Assembly: GCA_021739635.1 (NCBI GenBank)
Contig: JAIPBH010000005.1
Coordinates: 1-64,000, forward strand
Source: Flavobacteriaceae bacterium
GTDB taxonomy: Bacteria > Bacteroidota > Bacteroidia > Flavobacteriales > Flavobacteriaceae
Direction of reading: 5' to 3'
Length of the DNA: 64,000 nt
Below are positions 27,426 through 36,048 of this stretch, piece by piece. The position numbers and the translations under genes are program-made. How positions within the stretch are numbered: position 1 is the stretch's first letter; the number at the start of each line of letters is the position of its first letter. The notes beneath the pieces are model-generated. The model made no database searches. It was given only the letters and a program-made list of their open reading frames with translations, and had not been told where the DNA came from.

Positions 27426-28445
27426 ATGTTGAAGAGAATTATCACGTTTTTTTGTTTGTTAATGAGTGTTGCAACTATAGCGCAAGTTGGAGGTGAATCT
27501 ACCTATCAATTTTTAAACTTGGTGTCGTCGCCTCGTCAAGCTGCACTTGGTGGTAAGGTACTTACTAATTTAGATTATGATGTTGCACAAGGGCTTTATA
27601 ATCCAGCTACTATCAATCCTGAAATGGATAATCAATTAGCATTAAATTATACGAGTTATTTAGGTGGAATTAGTTATGGAACTGCATCTTACGCCTATAC
27701 AGTAGACAGAAGAACACAAACGTTTCATGCTGGAATAACCTATATTAATTATGGTACTTTTGATGGATATGATGAAAATGGAGTTTCAACTGGAACCTTT
27801 ACAGGTAATGAAGCAGCATTATCATTTGGATATGCTTTACAAATTGGGTATAGTGATTTTTATTTTGGTGCGAATGTAAAATTGATTACATCAAAGCTAG
27901 AACAGTATAATTCATTAGGTGCTGCAGCAGATTTAGGTTTACTTTATATCAACGAAGATTTAGATTTTCATGCTGCTTTAGTTATGAGAAATCTTGGAAC
28001 TCAAATAACAACCTATGCAGGTTTAAATGAACCTTTGCCTTTTGAAATTGATTTTGGAATGTCTCAGCGTTTAGAAAATGTGCCCATTCGTTGGCATATA
28101 ACCTTTGAGAATTTACAGGAATGGCCAATTGCGGTTTCAAATCCAGCGAGAGTAACCACCGATTTGTCAGGAAACCAAACGCCTGAAAAAGTTGGGTTTT
28201 TAGGAAAAGTGATAAGACACACTATTTTTGGCGCAGAATTGTTTCCTGAAGGTGGATTTAATATTCGTTTAGGATATAATTTTAGAAGAGCTGAAGAATT
28301 ACGTATTATTGACCAGCGTAACTTTTCAGGCTTGTCTGCAGGGTTTTCCATAAAACTTAATAAAATGCGATTTAGTTATACGCATGCTAAATATACAAGT
28401 GCAGCCAATTCAAACTTTTTTGGATTGCAAATAGATTTAAAATGA
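27426..28445 (+). CDS. porQ: Type IX secretion system protein PorQ
   Basis: The protein has 339 residues. The signal peptide MLKRIITFFCLLMSVATIAQ is followed by the PorV/PorQ-type opening TYQFLNLVSSPRQAALGGK and repeated barrel strands (ALSFGYALQIGYSDFYFGANVK). It ends in an aromatic strand, NFFGLQIDLK. PorQ is an outer membrane protein of the type IX secretion system, which exports proteins with C-terminal sorting domains and supports gliding in many Bacteroidota. Its position directly before cmk matches my recollection of other flavobacterial genomes. It differs from PorV by its shorter length and the SSPRQAALGG start. Confidence 0.82.
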   Translation: MLKRIITFFCLLMSVATIAQVGGESTYQFLNLVSSPRQAALGGKVLTNLDYDVAQGLYNPATINPEMDNQLALNYTSYLGGISYGTASYAYTVDRRTQTFHAGITYINYGTFDGYDENGVSTGTFTGNEAALSFGYALQIGYSDFYFGANVKLITSKLEQYNSLGAAADLGLLYINEDLDFHAALVMRNLGTQITTYAGLNEPLPFEIDFGMSQRLENVPIRWHITFENLQEWPIAVSNPARVTTDLSGNQTPEKVGFLGKVIRHTIFGAELFPEGGFNIRLGYNFRRAEELRIIDQRNFSGLSAGFSIKLNKMRFSYTHAKYTSAANSNFFGLQIDLK

Positions 28446-28467
28446 TAAGTTAAAAGTTAATTTTGCT

Positions 28468-28488
28468 AACAACAACCAACAACCAACA
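28468..28488. repeat. Short aacaaccaac simple repeat between porQ and cmk
   Basis: Tandem near-copies of aacaacc/aaccaac fill the centre of a 55-base gap. There is no coding or hairpin signal. Confidence 0.4.
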
Positions 28489-28500
28489 TCAAAAAATCAA

Positions 28501-29193
28501 ATGAAAAAAATAACAATAGCCATAGATGGGTTTTCTTCAACAGGAAAAAGTACAGTAGCTAAACAAATAGCGAAACATTTAGGGTATGTTTATATTGATT
28601 CTGGTGCTATGTATAGAGCGGTTACTTACTTTGCCATGAGTAAGGGTTTTATTAATGAAAAAGGATTTGATGTTGAAGGACTTATATCAAAACTTGATAA
28701 TATAACGGTGAGTTTTAAATTCAATAAAAACCTAGGCTTTGCAGAAGTTTATTTAAATGGAATTAATATCGAAAAAGAAATTAGAACTTTAGAAGTTTCA
28801 AATTTTGTTAGTAAAGTATCAGCTATTCCTCAAGTAAGACAACAATTAGTAAAACAGCAACAAAAAATGGGTGAGGAGAAAGAAATAGTTATGGATGGCC
28901 GTGATATAGGTACCGTAGTTTTTCCAAATGCTGAATTAAAATTATTTATGACAGCTTCGGCAAAAACCAGAGCATTAAGACGCTATGATGAGTTGAAAGC
29001 TAAAGGAGATCATGTAAGTTATGAAGATGTTTTAAAGAATGTTGAAGAACGTGATTATTTAGATTCTACACGAAAAGATTCCCCTTTATATAAAGCTAAT
29101 GAAGCTATTGAAATTGATAATTCTAATATGTCATTAGACGAGCAGTTTTCAACTATTCTAAAATTAGTAAATTCAGTTTTAAATCAAGATTAA
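28501..29193 (+). CDS. cmk: Cytidylate kinase
   Basis: The protein has 230 residues and phosphorylates CMP and dCMP using ATP. It has the P-loop IDGFSSTGKSTVAKQIAKHLG at 8-28, the substrate segment YIDSGAMYRAVTYF near 32, and DGRDIGTVVFPNAELKLFMTAS near 138, all typical of the bacterial enzyme. It lies 55 bases after porQ, probably in the same transcript. The next gene, rpsA, has its own promoter; a cmk-rpsA pairing is common in bacteria. Confidence 0.96.
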   Translation: MKKITIAIDGFSSTGKSTVAKQIAKHLGYVYIDSGAMYRAVTYFAMSKGFINEKGFDVEGLISKLDNITVSFKFNKNLGFAEVYLNGINIEKEIRTLEVSNFVSKVSAIPQVRQQLVKQQQKMGEEKEIVMDGRDIGTVVFPNAELKLFMTASAKTRALRRYDELKAKGDHVSYEDVLKNVEERDYLDSTRKDSPLYKANEAIEIDNSNMSLDEQFSTILKLVNSVLNQD

Positions 29194-29248
29194 TTAAAAA
29201 GACAATCAATTTATTCATTCATTATTAGGTAATTAAGCTAAGAATATA

Positions 29249-29256
29249 TATTTTTG
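29249..29256 (+). promoter_or_regulatory. Predicted -7 element for rpsA
   Basis: TATTTTTG followed by cactcc is an exact TAnnTTTG match. It would give the rpsA mRNA a leader of about 115 bases. Confidence 0.5.
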
Positions 29257-29259
29257 CAC

Positions 29260-29357
29260 TCCTTTTAGCGAATTTATGGAAAGATAAAAGGAATGAAACT
29301 AAAAAAATAATAATACTTCTGTTGGTTTATCGCTTAAATCTTCCAAAACAAACAGAA
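29260..29357 (+). promoter_or_regulatory. Structured rpsA 5' leader (putative)
   Basis: The leader holds two complementary pairs: cctttta near 29261-29267 with taaaagg at 29285-29291, and ttctgtt at 29317-29323 with aacagaa at 29351-29357. Ribosomal protein mRNAs, S1 included, are often autoregulated through such leaders. The pairing is seen; the regulatory role is inferred. Confidence 0.4.
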
Positions 29358-29377
29358 TACAAAAATTTAATCAGCAC

Positions 29378-31231
29378 ATGGCTGAAAAAGCAAAACAAGC
29401 TGAAGTTGAGGCTGTTGAAGCAGCAACTGTAGAAGTTTCAGTAATATCTGAAGCTCAAGCAAACCCTGAAAAATTCTTAAAAGACTTTAACTGGCACAAT
29501 TACCAAGAAGGTATTGATGAAGTTGATGACAAACAACTTAAAGAATTTGAAAAATTAGTAGCAGAAAATTTTGTTGACACACTTCATGACGAAGTAGTTA
29601 TTGGAACCGTAGTTCACATCTCTGATCGTGATGCTATTATTGACATTAACGCAAAATCTGAAGGCGTTATATCGTTAAACGAATTTCGTTACAATCCAAA
29701 CTTAAAAGTAGGTGATAAAGTAGAAGTATTAATTGATGTACGTGAAGATGCAACAGGACAATTAGTATTATCTCACAGAAAAGCGCGTGTTATTAAGGCT
29801 TGGGACAGAGTTATTAAAGCAAACGAAACAGGTGAAATCGTTAATGGTTTCGTTAAATGTAGAACTAAAGGTGGTATGATTGTAGATGTGTTTGGCATTG
29901 AAGCATTCTTACCAGGTTCTCAAATTGATGTAAAACCAATTAGAGATTACGATCAATTTGTAAATAAAACTATGGAATTTAAAGTGGTTAAAATCAACCA
30001 CGAATTCAAAAACGTAGTAGTTTCTCATAAAGCTTTAATTGAAGCTGATATTGAAGAACAAAAGAAAGAAATTATTGGTCAATTAGAAAAAGGTCAAGTC
30101 TTAGAAGGTATCGTTAAAAACGTAACATCTTACGGTGTATTTATTGATCTTGGTGGCGTTGATGGTTTAATTCACATTACAGATTTATCATGGTCTAGAA
30201 TTAATCATCCAAATGAAATTGTTGAACTTGATCAAAAACTTAACGTTGTAATTCTTGATTTTGATGAAAACAAATCTAGAATCCAATTAGGTTTAAAACA
30301 ATTAAGCAAACATCCTTGGGAAGCTTTAGCTGATACCGTAAAAGTAGGAGATAAAGTAAAAGGAAAAGTAGTTGTTATTGCAGATTACGGTGCATTTATT
30401 GAAGTTGCTGATGGTGTTGAAGGTTTAATTCACGTATCTGAAATGTCATGGTCAACTCATTTACGTTCAGCCCAAGATTTCGTTTCTGTTGGAGATGAAG
30501 TTGAAGCTATTATCTTAACATTAGATAGAGAAGAACGCAAAATGTCACTTGGTATCAAACAAATTACTCCAGATCCTTGGACAGACATTACAGGTAAATA
30601 TCCTTTAGGATCTAACCACATAGGTACAGTTCGTAACTTTACAAATTTTGGTGTTTTTGTTGAATTAGAAGAAGGTATTGACGGATTAATTTACATCTCT
30701 GATTTATCTTGGACTAAGAAAATCAAGCATCCATCTGAATTCTGTTCAGTTGGAGATAAATTAGATGTTGTGGTATTAGAATTAGATGTTGAAGGACGTA
30801 AATTAAGTTTAGGTCATAAACAAACTACAGAAAATCCTTGGGATATTTATGAAACTGACTTCGCTTTAGATACAGTTCATACCGCAGAAATCACTGAAAT
30901 CGTTGATAAAGGTGCCACTGTTGAATTTAATGAAGATATTGTAGCATTTGTTCCTACGCGTCACCTTGAAAAAGAAGATGGTAAAAAACTTAAAAAAGGA
31001 GAATCTGCTGAATTTAAAATCATTGAATTCAATAAAGAGTTTAAACGTGTAGTTGCTTCTCATACAGCAATATTTAAAGCTGAAGAAATAGCTAACGTTA
31101 AAGCAGCAGCTAAAAAAGTAGCGGATCAAGCAGCAGAAGCAAAACCTACTATTGGTGATGCTAACGAAGCTTTACAAGCTCTAAAAGATAAAATGGACGG
31201 AAAACCTGTAAAAGGTAAAGCAAAAAAATAA
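29378..31231 (+). CDS. rpsA: 30S ribosomal protein S1
   Basis: The protein has 617 residues and contains six consecutive S1 (OB-fold) RNA-binding domains between about 70 and 580. Good copies include KGQVLEGIVKNVTSYGVFIDLGG, GDKVKGKVVVIADYGAFIEV and SNHIGTVRNFTNFGVFVELEEG. An acidic/Ala-rich N-terminal tail and a Lys-rich C-terminal tail (KPVKGKAKK) flank them. It binds mRNA at the ribosome, which matters in a genome with few Shine-Dalgarno sites. Strong promoter-leader and terminator elements bracket it, so it is transcribed alone. Confidence 0.97.
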   Translation: MAEKAKQAEVEAVEAATVEVSVISEAQANPEKFLKDFNWHNYQEGIDEVDDKQLKEFEKLVAENFVDTLHDEVVIGTVVHISDRDAIIDINAKSEGVISLNEFRYNPNLKVGDKVEVLIDVREDATGQLVLSHRKARVIKAWDRVIKANETGEIVNGFVKCRTKGGMIVDVFGIEAFLPGSQIDVKPIRDYDQFVNKTMEFKVVKINHEFKNVVVSHKALIEADIEEQKKEIIGQLEKGQVLEGIVKNVTSYGVFIDLGGVDGLIHITDLSWSRINHPNEIVELDQKLNVVILDFDENKSRIQLGLKQLSKHPWEALADTVKVGDKVKGKVVVIADYGAFIEVADGVEGLIHVSEMSWSTHLRSAQDFVSVGDEVEAIILTLDREERKMSLGIKQITPDPWTDITGKYPLGSNHIGTVRNFTNFGVFVELEEGIDGLIYISDLSWTKKIKHPSEFCSVGDKLDVVVLELDVEGRKLSLGHKQTTENPWDIYETDFALDTVHTAEITEIVDKGATVEFNEDIVAFVPTRHLEKEDGKKLKKGESAEFKIIEFNKEFKRVVASHTAIFKAEEIANVKAAAKKVADQAAEAKPTIGDANEALQALKDKMDGKPVKGKAKK

Positions 31232-31273
31232 TTTTTTGTAAAACCTTTTATAAATAAATCCATTTATAAAATC

Positions 31274-31303
31274 AAAGCCTTCAATTTCTTGAAGGCTTTT
31301 TTT
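31274..31303 (+). terminator. Intrinsic terminator of rpsA
   Basis: The perfect 11-bp stem aaagccttcaa / ttgaaggcttt has a 4-base loop and is followed by a T-run. It lies about 45 bases after the rpsA stop codon. Confidence 0.88.
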
Positions 31304-31344
31304 ATTAAACCCATTTTTAAACTAATATTTTTAATTTTTTGCAT

Positions 31345-31371
31345 TACATTTGTATTCCAAATACGTTTGGA
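31345..31371 (+). promoter_or_regulatory. pyrR promoter with 6-bp inverted repeat in the leader
   Basis: TACATTTG at 31345-31352 matches the -7 element. A perfect inverted repeat tccaaa-tacg-tttgga (31356-31371) follows at the expected start point, 6 bases before the ATG of pyrR. It could be an operator or an RNA hairpin near the start codon bound by PyrR itself. The repeat is seen; the function is inferred. Confidence 0.45.
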
Positions 31372-31377
31372 TAGTAT

Positions 31378-31917
31378 ATGAGTCAAAAAGTTTTACTTAA
31401 CGCAAAAGAGGTAAACATCATTCTTCACCGATTGGCTTGCCAACTCATTGAAAAACATAACGATTTTTCTAATACCGTTTTAATAGGCTTACAACCGCGT
31501 GGTATATTTTTAGCAAATAGAATTGCTAAAATTTTAAAAAACGATTATAAAGTTAAAAACATTCAATTAGGGTTTCTAGATATTACTTTTTTTAGAGATG
31601 ATTTTAGAAGAAGTGATAAACCTTTAGAAGCCAATTCAACACATATAAATTTTCTTGTCGAAAACAAAACCATTGTTTTTATAGACGATGTACTATATAC
31701 AGGTAGAAGTATTAGAGCGGCATTAACGGCTATACAATCCTTTGGAAGACCAAGTGAAATTGAATTATTAACACTAATTGACAGACGTTTTAGTAGGCAC
31801 TTGCCAATACAACCAGATTATAGAGGTAGGCAAGTAGACGTCATAAATGATGAAAAAGTAAAAGTAAATTGGGTAGAAAATGACGGAGAAGACTCAGTTT
31901 ACTTAATAAATAAATAA
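31378..31917 (+). CDS. pyrR: PyrR: pyrimidine operon regulator / uracil phosphoribosyltransferase
   Basis: The protein has 179 residues with a PRTase fold. The PRPP loop VFIDDVLYTGRSIRAAL is near 102, the LQPRGIFLANRIA segment near 38, and the C-terminal LIDRRFSRHLPIQPDYRGR is typical of PyrR. In Firmicutes PyrR binds pyr mRNA to attenuate transcription in response to UMP; it also makes UMP from uracil. Here it precedes pyrB by 72 bases, so the genes are probably one pyrimidine transcript. An inverted repeat in its own leader is a candidate target. Confidence 0.93.
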   Translation: MSQKVLLNAKEVNIILHRLACQLIEKHNDFSNTVLIGLQPRGIFLANRIAKILKNDYKVKNIQLGFLDITFFRDDFRRSDKPLEANSTHINFLVENKTIVFIDDVLYTGRSIRAALTAIQSFGRPSEIELLTLIDRRFSRHLPIQPDYRGRQVDVINDEKVKVNWVENDGEDSVYLINK

Positions 31918-31952
31918 TTAATAGTTTTTGTTTAAGTAAGCTTTTAAGCAAC

Positions 31953-31982
31953 TTTAAACTTTTAAACTCTAAACTTTTAAAC
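31953..31982. repeat. Degenerate tttaaactt tandem repeat between pyrR and pyrB
   Basis: Three to four near-copies of a tttaaact(t/c) unit occur in the 72-base gap. No terminator is seen, so pyrR and pyrB are probably co-transcribed. Confidence 0.45.
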
Positions 31983-31989
31983 ATATAAA

Positions 31990-32919
31990 ATGAGCGAGTT
32001 AAGTGTGAATCACTTATTAGGAATTAAATATCTTAATAAACAAGATATTCAACTTATTTTTGAAACAGCCGATCATTTTAAAGAAGTGATTAATAGACCC
32101 ATTAAAAAAGTTCCCTCACTCAGAGATATTACCATTGCCAATTTGTTTTTTGAAAATTCAACCCGAACAAGACTATCGTTTGAACTAGCTGAAAAAAGAT
32201 TGTCTGCCGATGTTATAAATTTTTCCTCTGCACAATCATCTGTAAAAAAAGGAGAAACACTTATTGATACGGTTAACAATATTCTATCTATGAAAGTAGA
32301 TATGGTTGTTATGAGGCATCCAAACCCTGGAGCTGGTGTATTTTTATCAAAACATGTAAAAGCAAGTATTTTAAATGCAGGCGATGGAGCACACGAACAT
32401 CCAACACAAGCATTACTGGATTCATATTCAATTAGAGAAAAATACGGTGAAGTTAAAGGAAAAAACATTGTCATTGTTGGAGATATTTTGCATAGTCGCG
32501 TGGCTTTGTCAAATATTTTTGCGCTGCAACTTCAAGGAGCCAATGTAATGGTTTGTGGGCCAAAAACATTGATTCCTAAATATATAGATAAACTAGGAGT
32601 TAAAGTTGAATTAGATTTAAGAAAAGCTTTAAACTGGTGTGATGTAGCTAATATGTTACGTGTTCAAAATGAACGAATGGATATCAGTTATTTTCCAACA
32701 ACAAGAGAATATACGCAACAATATGGTGTTAATAAAGAATTTTTAGATTCACTAGATAAAGAAATCACCATTATGCATCCTGGACCAATTAATAGAGGTG
32801 TTGAAATTACTAGTGATGTAGCGGATTCTAAACAATCAATAATTTTAGAGCAGGTACAAAACGGTGTTGCTATAAGAATGGCTGTTATTTACTTATTAGC
32901 ATCAAAAATTAAACATTAA
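31990..32919 (+). CDS. pyrB: Aspartate carbamoyltransferase catalytic subunit
   Basis: The protein has 309 residues and makes N-carbamoyl-L-aspartate from carbamoyl phosphate and aspartate, the second step of pyrimidine synthesis. The carbamoyl phosphate loop FENSTRTRLSFE is near 53, HPTQALLDSYSI near 137, and the C-terminal HPGPINRGVEI near 260. No regulatory subunit gene (pyrI) is adjacent. It follows pyrR and is one base upstream of the STAS-like gene, so the unit is likely pyrR-pyrB-STAS-rnz. Confidence 0.96.
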   Translation: MSELSVNHLLGIKYLNKQDIQLIFETADHFKEVINRPIKKVPSLRDITIANLFFENSTRTRLSFELAEKRLSADVINFSSAQSSVKKGETLIDTVNNILSMKVDMVVMRHPNPGAGVFLSKHVKASILNAGDGAHEHPTQALLDSYSIREKYGEVKGKNIVIVGDILHSRVALSNIFALQLQGANVMVCGPKTLIPKYIDKLGVKVELDLRKALNWCDVANMLRVQNERMDISYFPTTREYTQQYGVNKEFLDSLDKEITIMHPGPINRGVEITSDVADSKQSIILEQVQNGVAIRMAVIYLLASKIKH

Positions 32920-32920
32920 T

Positions 32921-33253
32921 ATGATTTTAGATCAAGACGGAAATATTTCTATAATTACTCAAGAAAAGTCAAATCCAGTTGAATTGGTTAAAAAAATTCA
33001 AGACGTTTACTCAAAACTAAAAAACGATAATATTATTCTGAACTTAACAAGTTTAAATAAGTTGAGTTTGCAAGATGTTTTAGAGTTTTTAGAACTTTCA
33101 AATACTCATAGAAAATCAAAAAAATCTTTTGTTATTGTTTCAGATAAGATAGATTTAGAAGAAACTCCAGATGATATAGTAGTTGTTCCAACTTTGCAAG
33201 AAGCTTATGATATTATAGAAATGGAAGAGATGGAAAGGGATTTAGGGTTTTAG
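32921..33253 (+). CDS. STAS-like small protein between pyrB and rnz
   Basis: The protein has 110 residues. The alternating pattern (strand ILDQDGNISIIT, helix, strand NIILNLTSL, helix LQDVLEFLELSNTHRKS, strand KSFVIVSD, and a final acidic helix) looks like the STAS fold of anti-sigma-factor antagonists. The conserved phosphorylatable Ser of SpoIIAA is not evident. It starts one base after pyrB and its stop codon is directly followed by the rnz ATG. Automatic annotation may label such proteins ribonuclease Z by neighbourhood, but no metallo-lactamase motif is present. The function is unknown. Confidence 0.7.
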   Translation: MILDQDGNISIITQEKSNPVELVKKIQDVYSKLKNDNIILNLTSLNKLSLQDVLEFLELSNTHRKSKKSFVIVSDKIDLEETPDDIVVVPTLQEAYDIIEMEEMERDLGF

Positions 33254-34162
33254 ATGAAACTTACAATTTTAGGCTGTTATAGTGCAACTCCAAGAGAATT
33301 AACAAATCCAACGTCACAGGTTATTGAAATTAAAAATCATATGTTTTTAATTGACTGTGGAGAAGGAACTCAAGTGCAGTTAAGAAAACATAAAATTAAA
33401 TTCAACAGAATTAAGCATATTTTTATTTCGCATTTACATGGAGATCATTTTTTTGGTTTGGCAGGTTTAATTTCAACGTTTAGATTACTAACAAGAGAAG
33501 CAGATTTGCACGTTTATGGACCAAAAGGTATTAAAGAAGTGATTACACTTCAAATGAAATTGGCAGACTCGTGGACAAACTATCAACTTATTTTTCATGA
33601 GCTGGTTTCAACTAAATCTGAACTAATTTTTGAAGATGAAGAAGTTGAAGTTTACACCATTCCTTTAACACATCGTGTTTATACCAACGGATTTCTGTTT
33701 AAAGAAAAAGAAGGTGAGCGCAAACTAAATATGGATGCTGTTTTAAATAACAATATAGATACAGCATATTATAGAAAATTAAAACAAGGATTTGATGTTA
33801 AAAATGAAGATGGAAATCTTATTGAAAATAACCTTGTAACAACATCAGCTAATAAACCTTTGAGTTATGCTTTTTGTAGTGATACCGCTTATAATGAAGC
33901 TATCGTTTCTATCATAAAAGAGGTTGATGTACTATATCATGAATCTACCTTTTTAGAGCAACACGAAAAACTTGCAGAACCTACCAAACATAGTACAGCA
34001 AAACAAGCAGCAACTATAGCTAAATTAGCAAATGCTGGCACATTAATATTAGGTCATTATTCTACAAGATACGGAAGTTTAAATGACTTTAAAACAGAAG
34101 CTCAAACCATTTTTAATAATGTTGAATTAGCTGAGGATGGGAAAGTGTTTGAGTTTAATTAA
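33254..34162 (+). CDS. rnz: Ribonuclease Z
   Basis: The protein has 302 residues and is a metallo-beta-lactamase-fold endonuclease that trims the 3' end of tRNA precursors. The zinc motif HLHGDHFFGLAGL is near 61, with further ligands in FCSDTAYNE near 213 and GHYSTRYGS near 270. The PRELTNPTSQ opening also fits. It begins immediately after the STAS-like gene stop codon, so translation is probably coupled. It overlaps the opposite-strand gene at 34155 by 8 bases tail to tail. Confidence 0.94.
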   Translation: MKLTILGCYSATPRELTNPTSQVIEIKNHMFLIDCGEGTQVQLRKHKIKFNRIKHIFISHLHGDHFFGLAGLISTFRLLTREADLHVYGPKGIKEVITLQMKLADSWTNYQLIFHELVSTKSELIFEDEEVEVYTIPLTHRVYTNGFLFKEKEGERKLNMDAVLNNNIDTAYYRKLKQGFDVKNEDGNLIENNLVTTSANKPLSYAFCSDTAYNEAIVSIIKEVDVLYHESTFLEQHEKLAEPTKHSTAKQAATIAKLANAGTLILGHYSTRYGSLNDFKTEAQTIFNNVELAEDGKVFEFN

Positions 34163-34568
34163 ATTCTTTTAAGGTTTTCATCCAAATAATTGCTTCATCA
34201 AGACTCATGCATCGCTTAATACTTTTTTGCGAAAACATTTTTTCTAGAGATGCATTTTTATACGTGAAATCATTATAATAAACAATAGCGCTAGCTACAA
34301 TTATACCATATTTTTTTTCAATTTTATCCCATGATTGAGGTTCAGATGAATAAGAATATATTCTGTTTGAAATATATCCAAGCTTAGCATTCAAGCCATA
34401 GTGCTTAAATATTTCTTTAGCAACTAGCATAACTTTTGGCCAATCAAAATGTTCACCTTGATGTATTTCTGAAATGAAAAAATACTCACAAAAGTAGAAG
34501 TTACCAAAACTCAACCCCACTTTTAGATACTTAAATTCTTTAGAATATAAACTGTTTTCGAAATGCAT
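34155..34568 (-). CDS. Hypothetical protein, possible STAS/SpoIIAA-like fold
   Basis: The protein has 137 residues, soluble, with no signal peptide. The pattern YLKVGLSFGNFYFCEYFFISEI, helix WPKVMLVAKEIFKHYG, strand KLGYISNRIYSYS, then IIVASAIVYYND and a C-terminal MSLDEAIIWMKTL, suggests the SEC14/STAS-like family found across Bacteroidota. The assignment is by secondary-structure impression only. It overlaps the 3' end of rnz by 8 bases on the opposite strand. The function is unknown. Confidence 0.6.
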   Translation of the reverse strand: MHFENSLYSKEFKYLKVGLSFGNFYFCEYFFISEIHQGEHFDWPKVMLVAKEIFKHYGLNAKLGYISNRIYSYSSEPQSWDKIEKKYGIIVASAIVYYNDFTYKNASLEKMFSQKSIKRCMSLDEAIIWMKTLKEFN

Positions 34569-34649
34569 TACTTTTAAAATAATGCTTAAATTTATGTGTT
34601 TTTATTGAACTCTAGGATAATTAATTTATAATTAGCATAAAATTTTATA

Positions 34650-35297
34650 ATGAATACAGATTTAAGTAATTACAGAAAATCATATGAAAAGGAGCAACTG
34701 CTTGAAAGTAATATAAGTGAAAATCCTATGGAGTTATTTCAAAAATGGTTTTATGAAGTTGATACAAATTTTGAAGTTGAAGAAACCAATGCCATGACGA
34801 TTTCAACTATTGGATTGGATGGTTATCCAAAAAGTAGAGTAGTGCTTCTTAAAAGATATACTTATGAAGGATTTATCTTTTACACAAATTACAATAGTGA
34901 AAAGGGCAAGGCTATTGAGCAAAACCCAAATGTTTGTTTGTCTTTTTTTTGGAATAGTGCAGAACGTCAAATTATCATAAAAGGAAAAGCTGAAAAAATT
35001 GCAGAAAACTTAAGTGACGGTTATTTTGAATCTCGTCCTAGAGGTAGTCAGTTGGGAGCAATAGTTTCTAATCAAAGTCAAGTTATTGAAAATAGAGAAT
35101 TCTTAGAAAATAAACTCTTGAATCTAGAAAAAGAATTTGAAGGGAAAGAGTTACCTAGGCCAGAATTTTGGGGAGGATATATTGTAAAACCCGTAGAAAT
35201 TGAATTTTGGCAAGGCAGACCAAACAGATTGCATGATAGAATTAGATACCAACTTCAAGAGGATTTTAATTGGAATATTAATCGACTATCTCCATAA
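34650..35297 (+). CDS. pdxH: Pyridoxamine/pyridoxine 5'-phosphate oxidase
   Basis: The protein has 215 residues and oxidises pyridoxamine or pyridoxine 5'-phosphate to pyridoxal phosphate with FMN and oxygen. FMN and substrate segments are present: STIGLDGYPKSRVVLLK near 50, FYTNYNSEKGKAIEQNP near 78, ESRPRGSQLGAIVSNQS near 128, and the terminal signature EFWQGRPNRLHDRIRY near 188. The length is normal. It is a single gene between two unrelated units. It supplies the cofactor used by several PLP enzymes in this window. Confidence 0.95.
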   Translation: MNTDLSNYRKSYEKEQLLESNISENPMELFQKWFYEVDTNFEVEETNAMTISTIGLDGYPKSRVVLLKRYTYEGFIFYTNYNSEKGKAIEQNPNVCLSFFWNSAERQIIIKGKAEKIAENLSDGYFESRPRGSQLGAIVSNQSQVIENREFLENKLLNLEKEFEGKELPRPEFWGGYIVKPVEIEFWQGRPNRLHDRIRYQLQEDFNWNINRLSP

Positions 35298-35462
35298 AAT
35301 ATAGTTGAAATACTCATTAAATATTTTTTATAATGTATTTCATCGATTAAAAACATATAAATACGATAATCTGTTTGTTTTTAATCGATTTTAACATTTC
35401 TTTAACATTTGATTCGTGATTAGTGGTTTAAATTTATAATACCAAATCTAAATTACTTAACC

Positions 35463-35957
35463 ATGAAATCATTAATCCGACTACTTTTACTAGTAATGTT
35501 AGCTAGTTTTAGTTTTTCTTGTTCTACAGATAGCTTGGATGAAAATGCTAATGCTTTAAATGAAAATCTTGTTATTCCTCAAGCAAAAACCATAGAAATA
35601 CAAATATTAGAGTTGATTAATAATCATAGATTAAGTTTAGGTTTAAATCCACTTGCTAATATGGATATTATAAAAGGGCAAGCTTACACACATACAGAAC
35701 ATATGGTTACTGAAAATGAAGTTTCTCATGATAATTTTTTCTCAAGAAGCAATTATTTAAAAGCAAATGCAGGTGCTAAAGTAGTTTCTGAAAACGTAGC
35801 TTATGGTTACACACAAGCATCATCAGTAGTTAACGCTTGGTTAAAAAGTGATACGCACAGAGAAAATATAGAAGGTGATTTTACAAATTTTGATGTGTCA
35901 GCAGAACAAAATGTTGATGGCGATTGGTTTTACACGAATATTTTTATTAAAAGATAA
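35463..35957 (+). CDS. CAP (SCP/PR1) domain lipoprotein
   Basis: The protein has 164 residues. A lipoprotein signal ends FSFSC with Cys20, followed by a short linker and the CAP domain (about 45-164). CAP features include LELINNHRLSLGLNPLA, HTEHMVTENEVSHDNF, the SENVAYGY segment and WLKSDTHRENIEGDF; the conserved His and Glu residues of the CAP cavity are kept. Such proteins sit on the outer membrane or periplasmic face; bacterial members are mostly uncharacterised. It is a single gene with a bidirectional terminator at 35994. Confidence 0.88.
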   Translation: MKSLIRLLLLVMLASFSFSCSTDSLDENANALNENLVIPQAKTIEIQILELINNHRLSLGLNPLANMDIIKGQAYTHTEHMVTENEVSHDNFFSRSNYLKANAGAKVVSENVAYGYTQASSVVNAWLKSDTHRENIEGDFTNFDVSAEQNVDGDWFYTNIFIKR

Positions 35958-35993
35958 AGAGAATTTTAATTATTTATATAAAACGTTATTTTA

Positions 35994-36030
35994 AAAAAAT
36001 ACCTCTCATACAATTTGAGAGGTATTTTTT
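35994..36030. terminator. Bidirectional terminator between the CAP gene and fumC
   Basis: The stem acctctca / tgagaggt (36001-36008 with 36016-36023) is flanked by A-rich and T-rich runs that extend the pairing, so it would work for both convergent genes. Confidence 0.85.
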
Positions 36031-36048
36031 ATACTAAAAGAATTGTAT

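Noticed and set aside
32921-33253. Annotation of the small protein before rnz as ribonuclease Z
   Set aside because: It has no metallo-beta-lactamase motif; the true RNase Z is the next gene.
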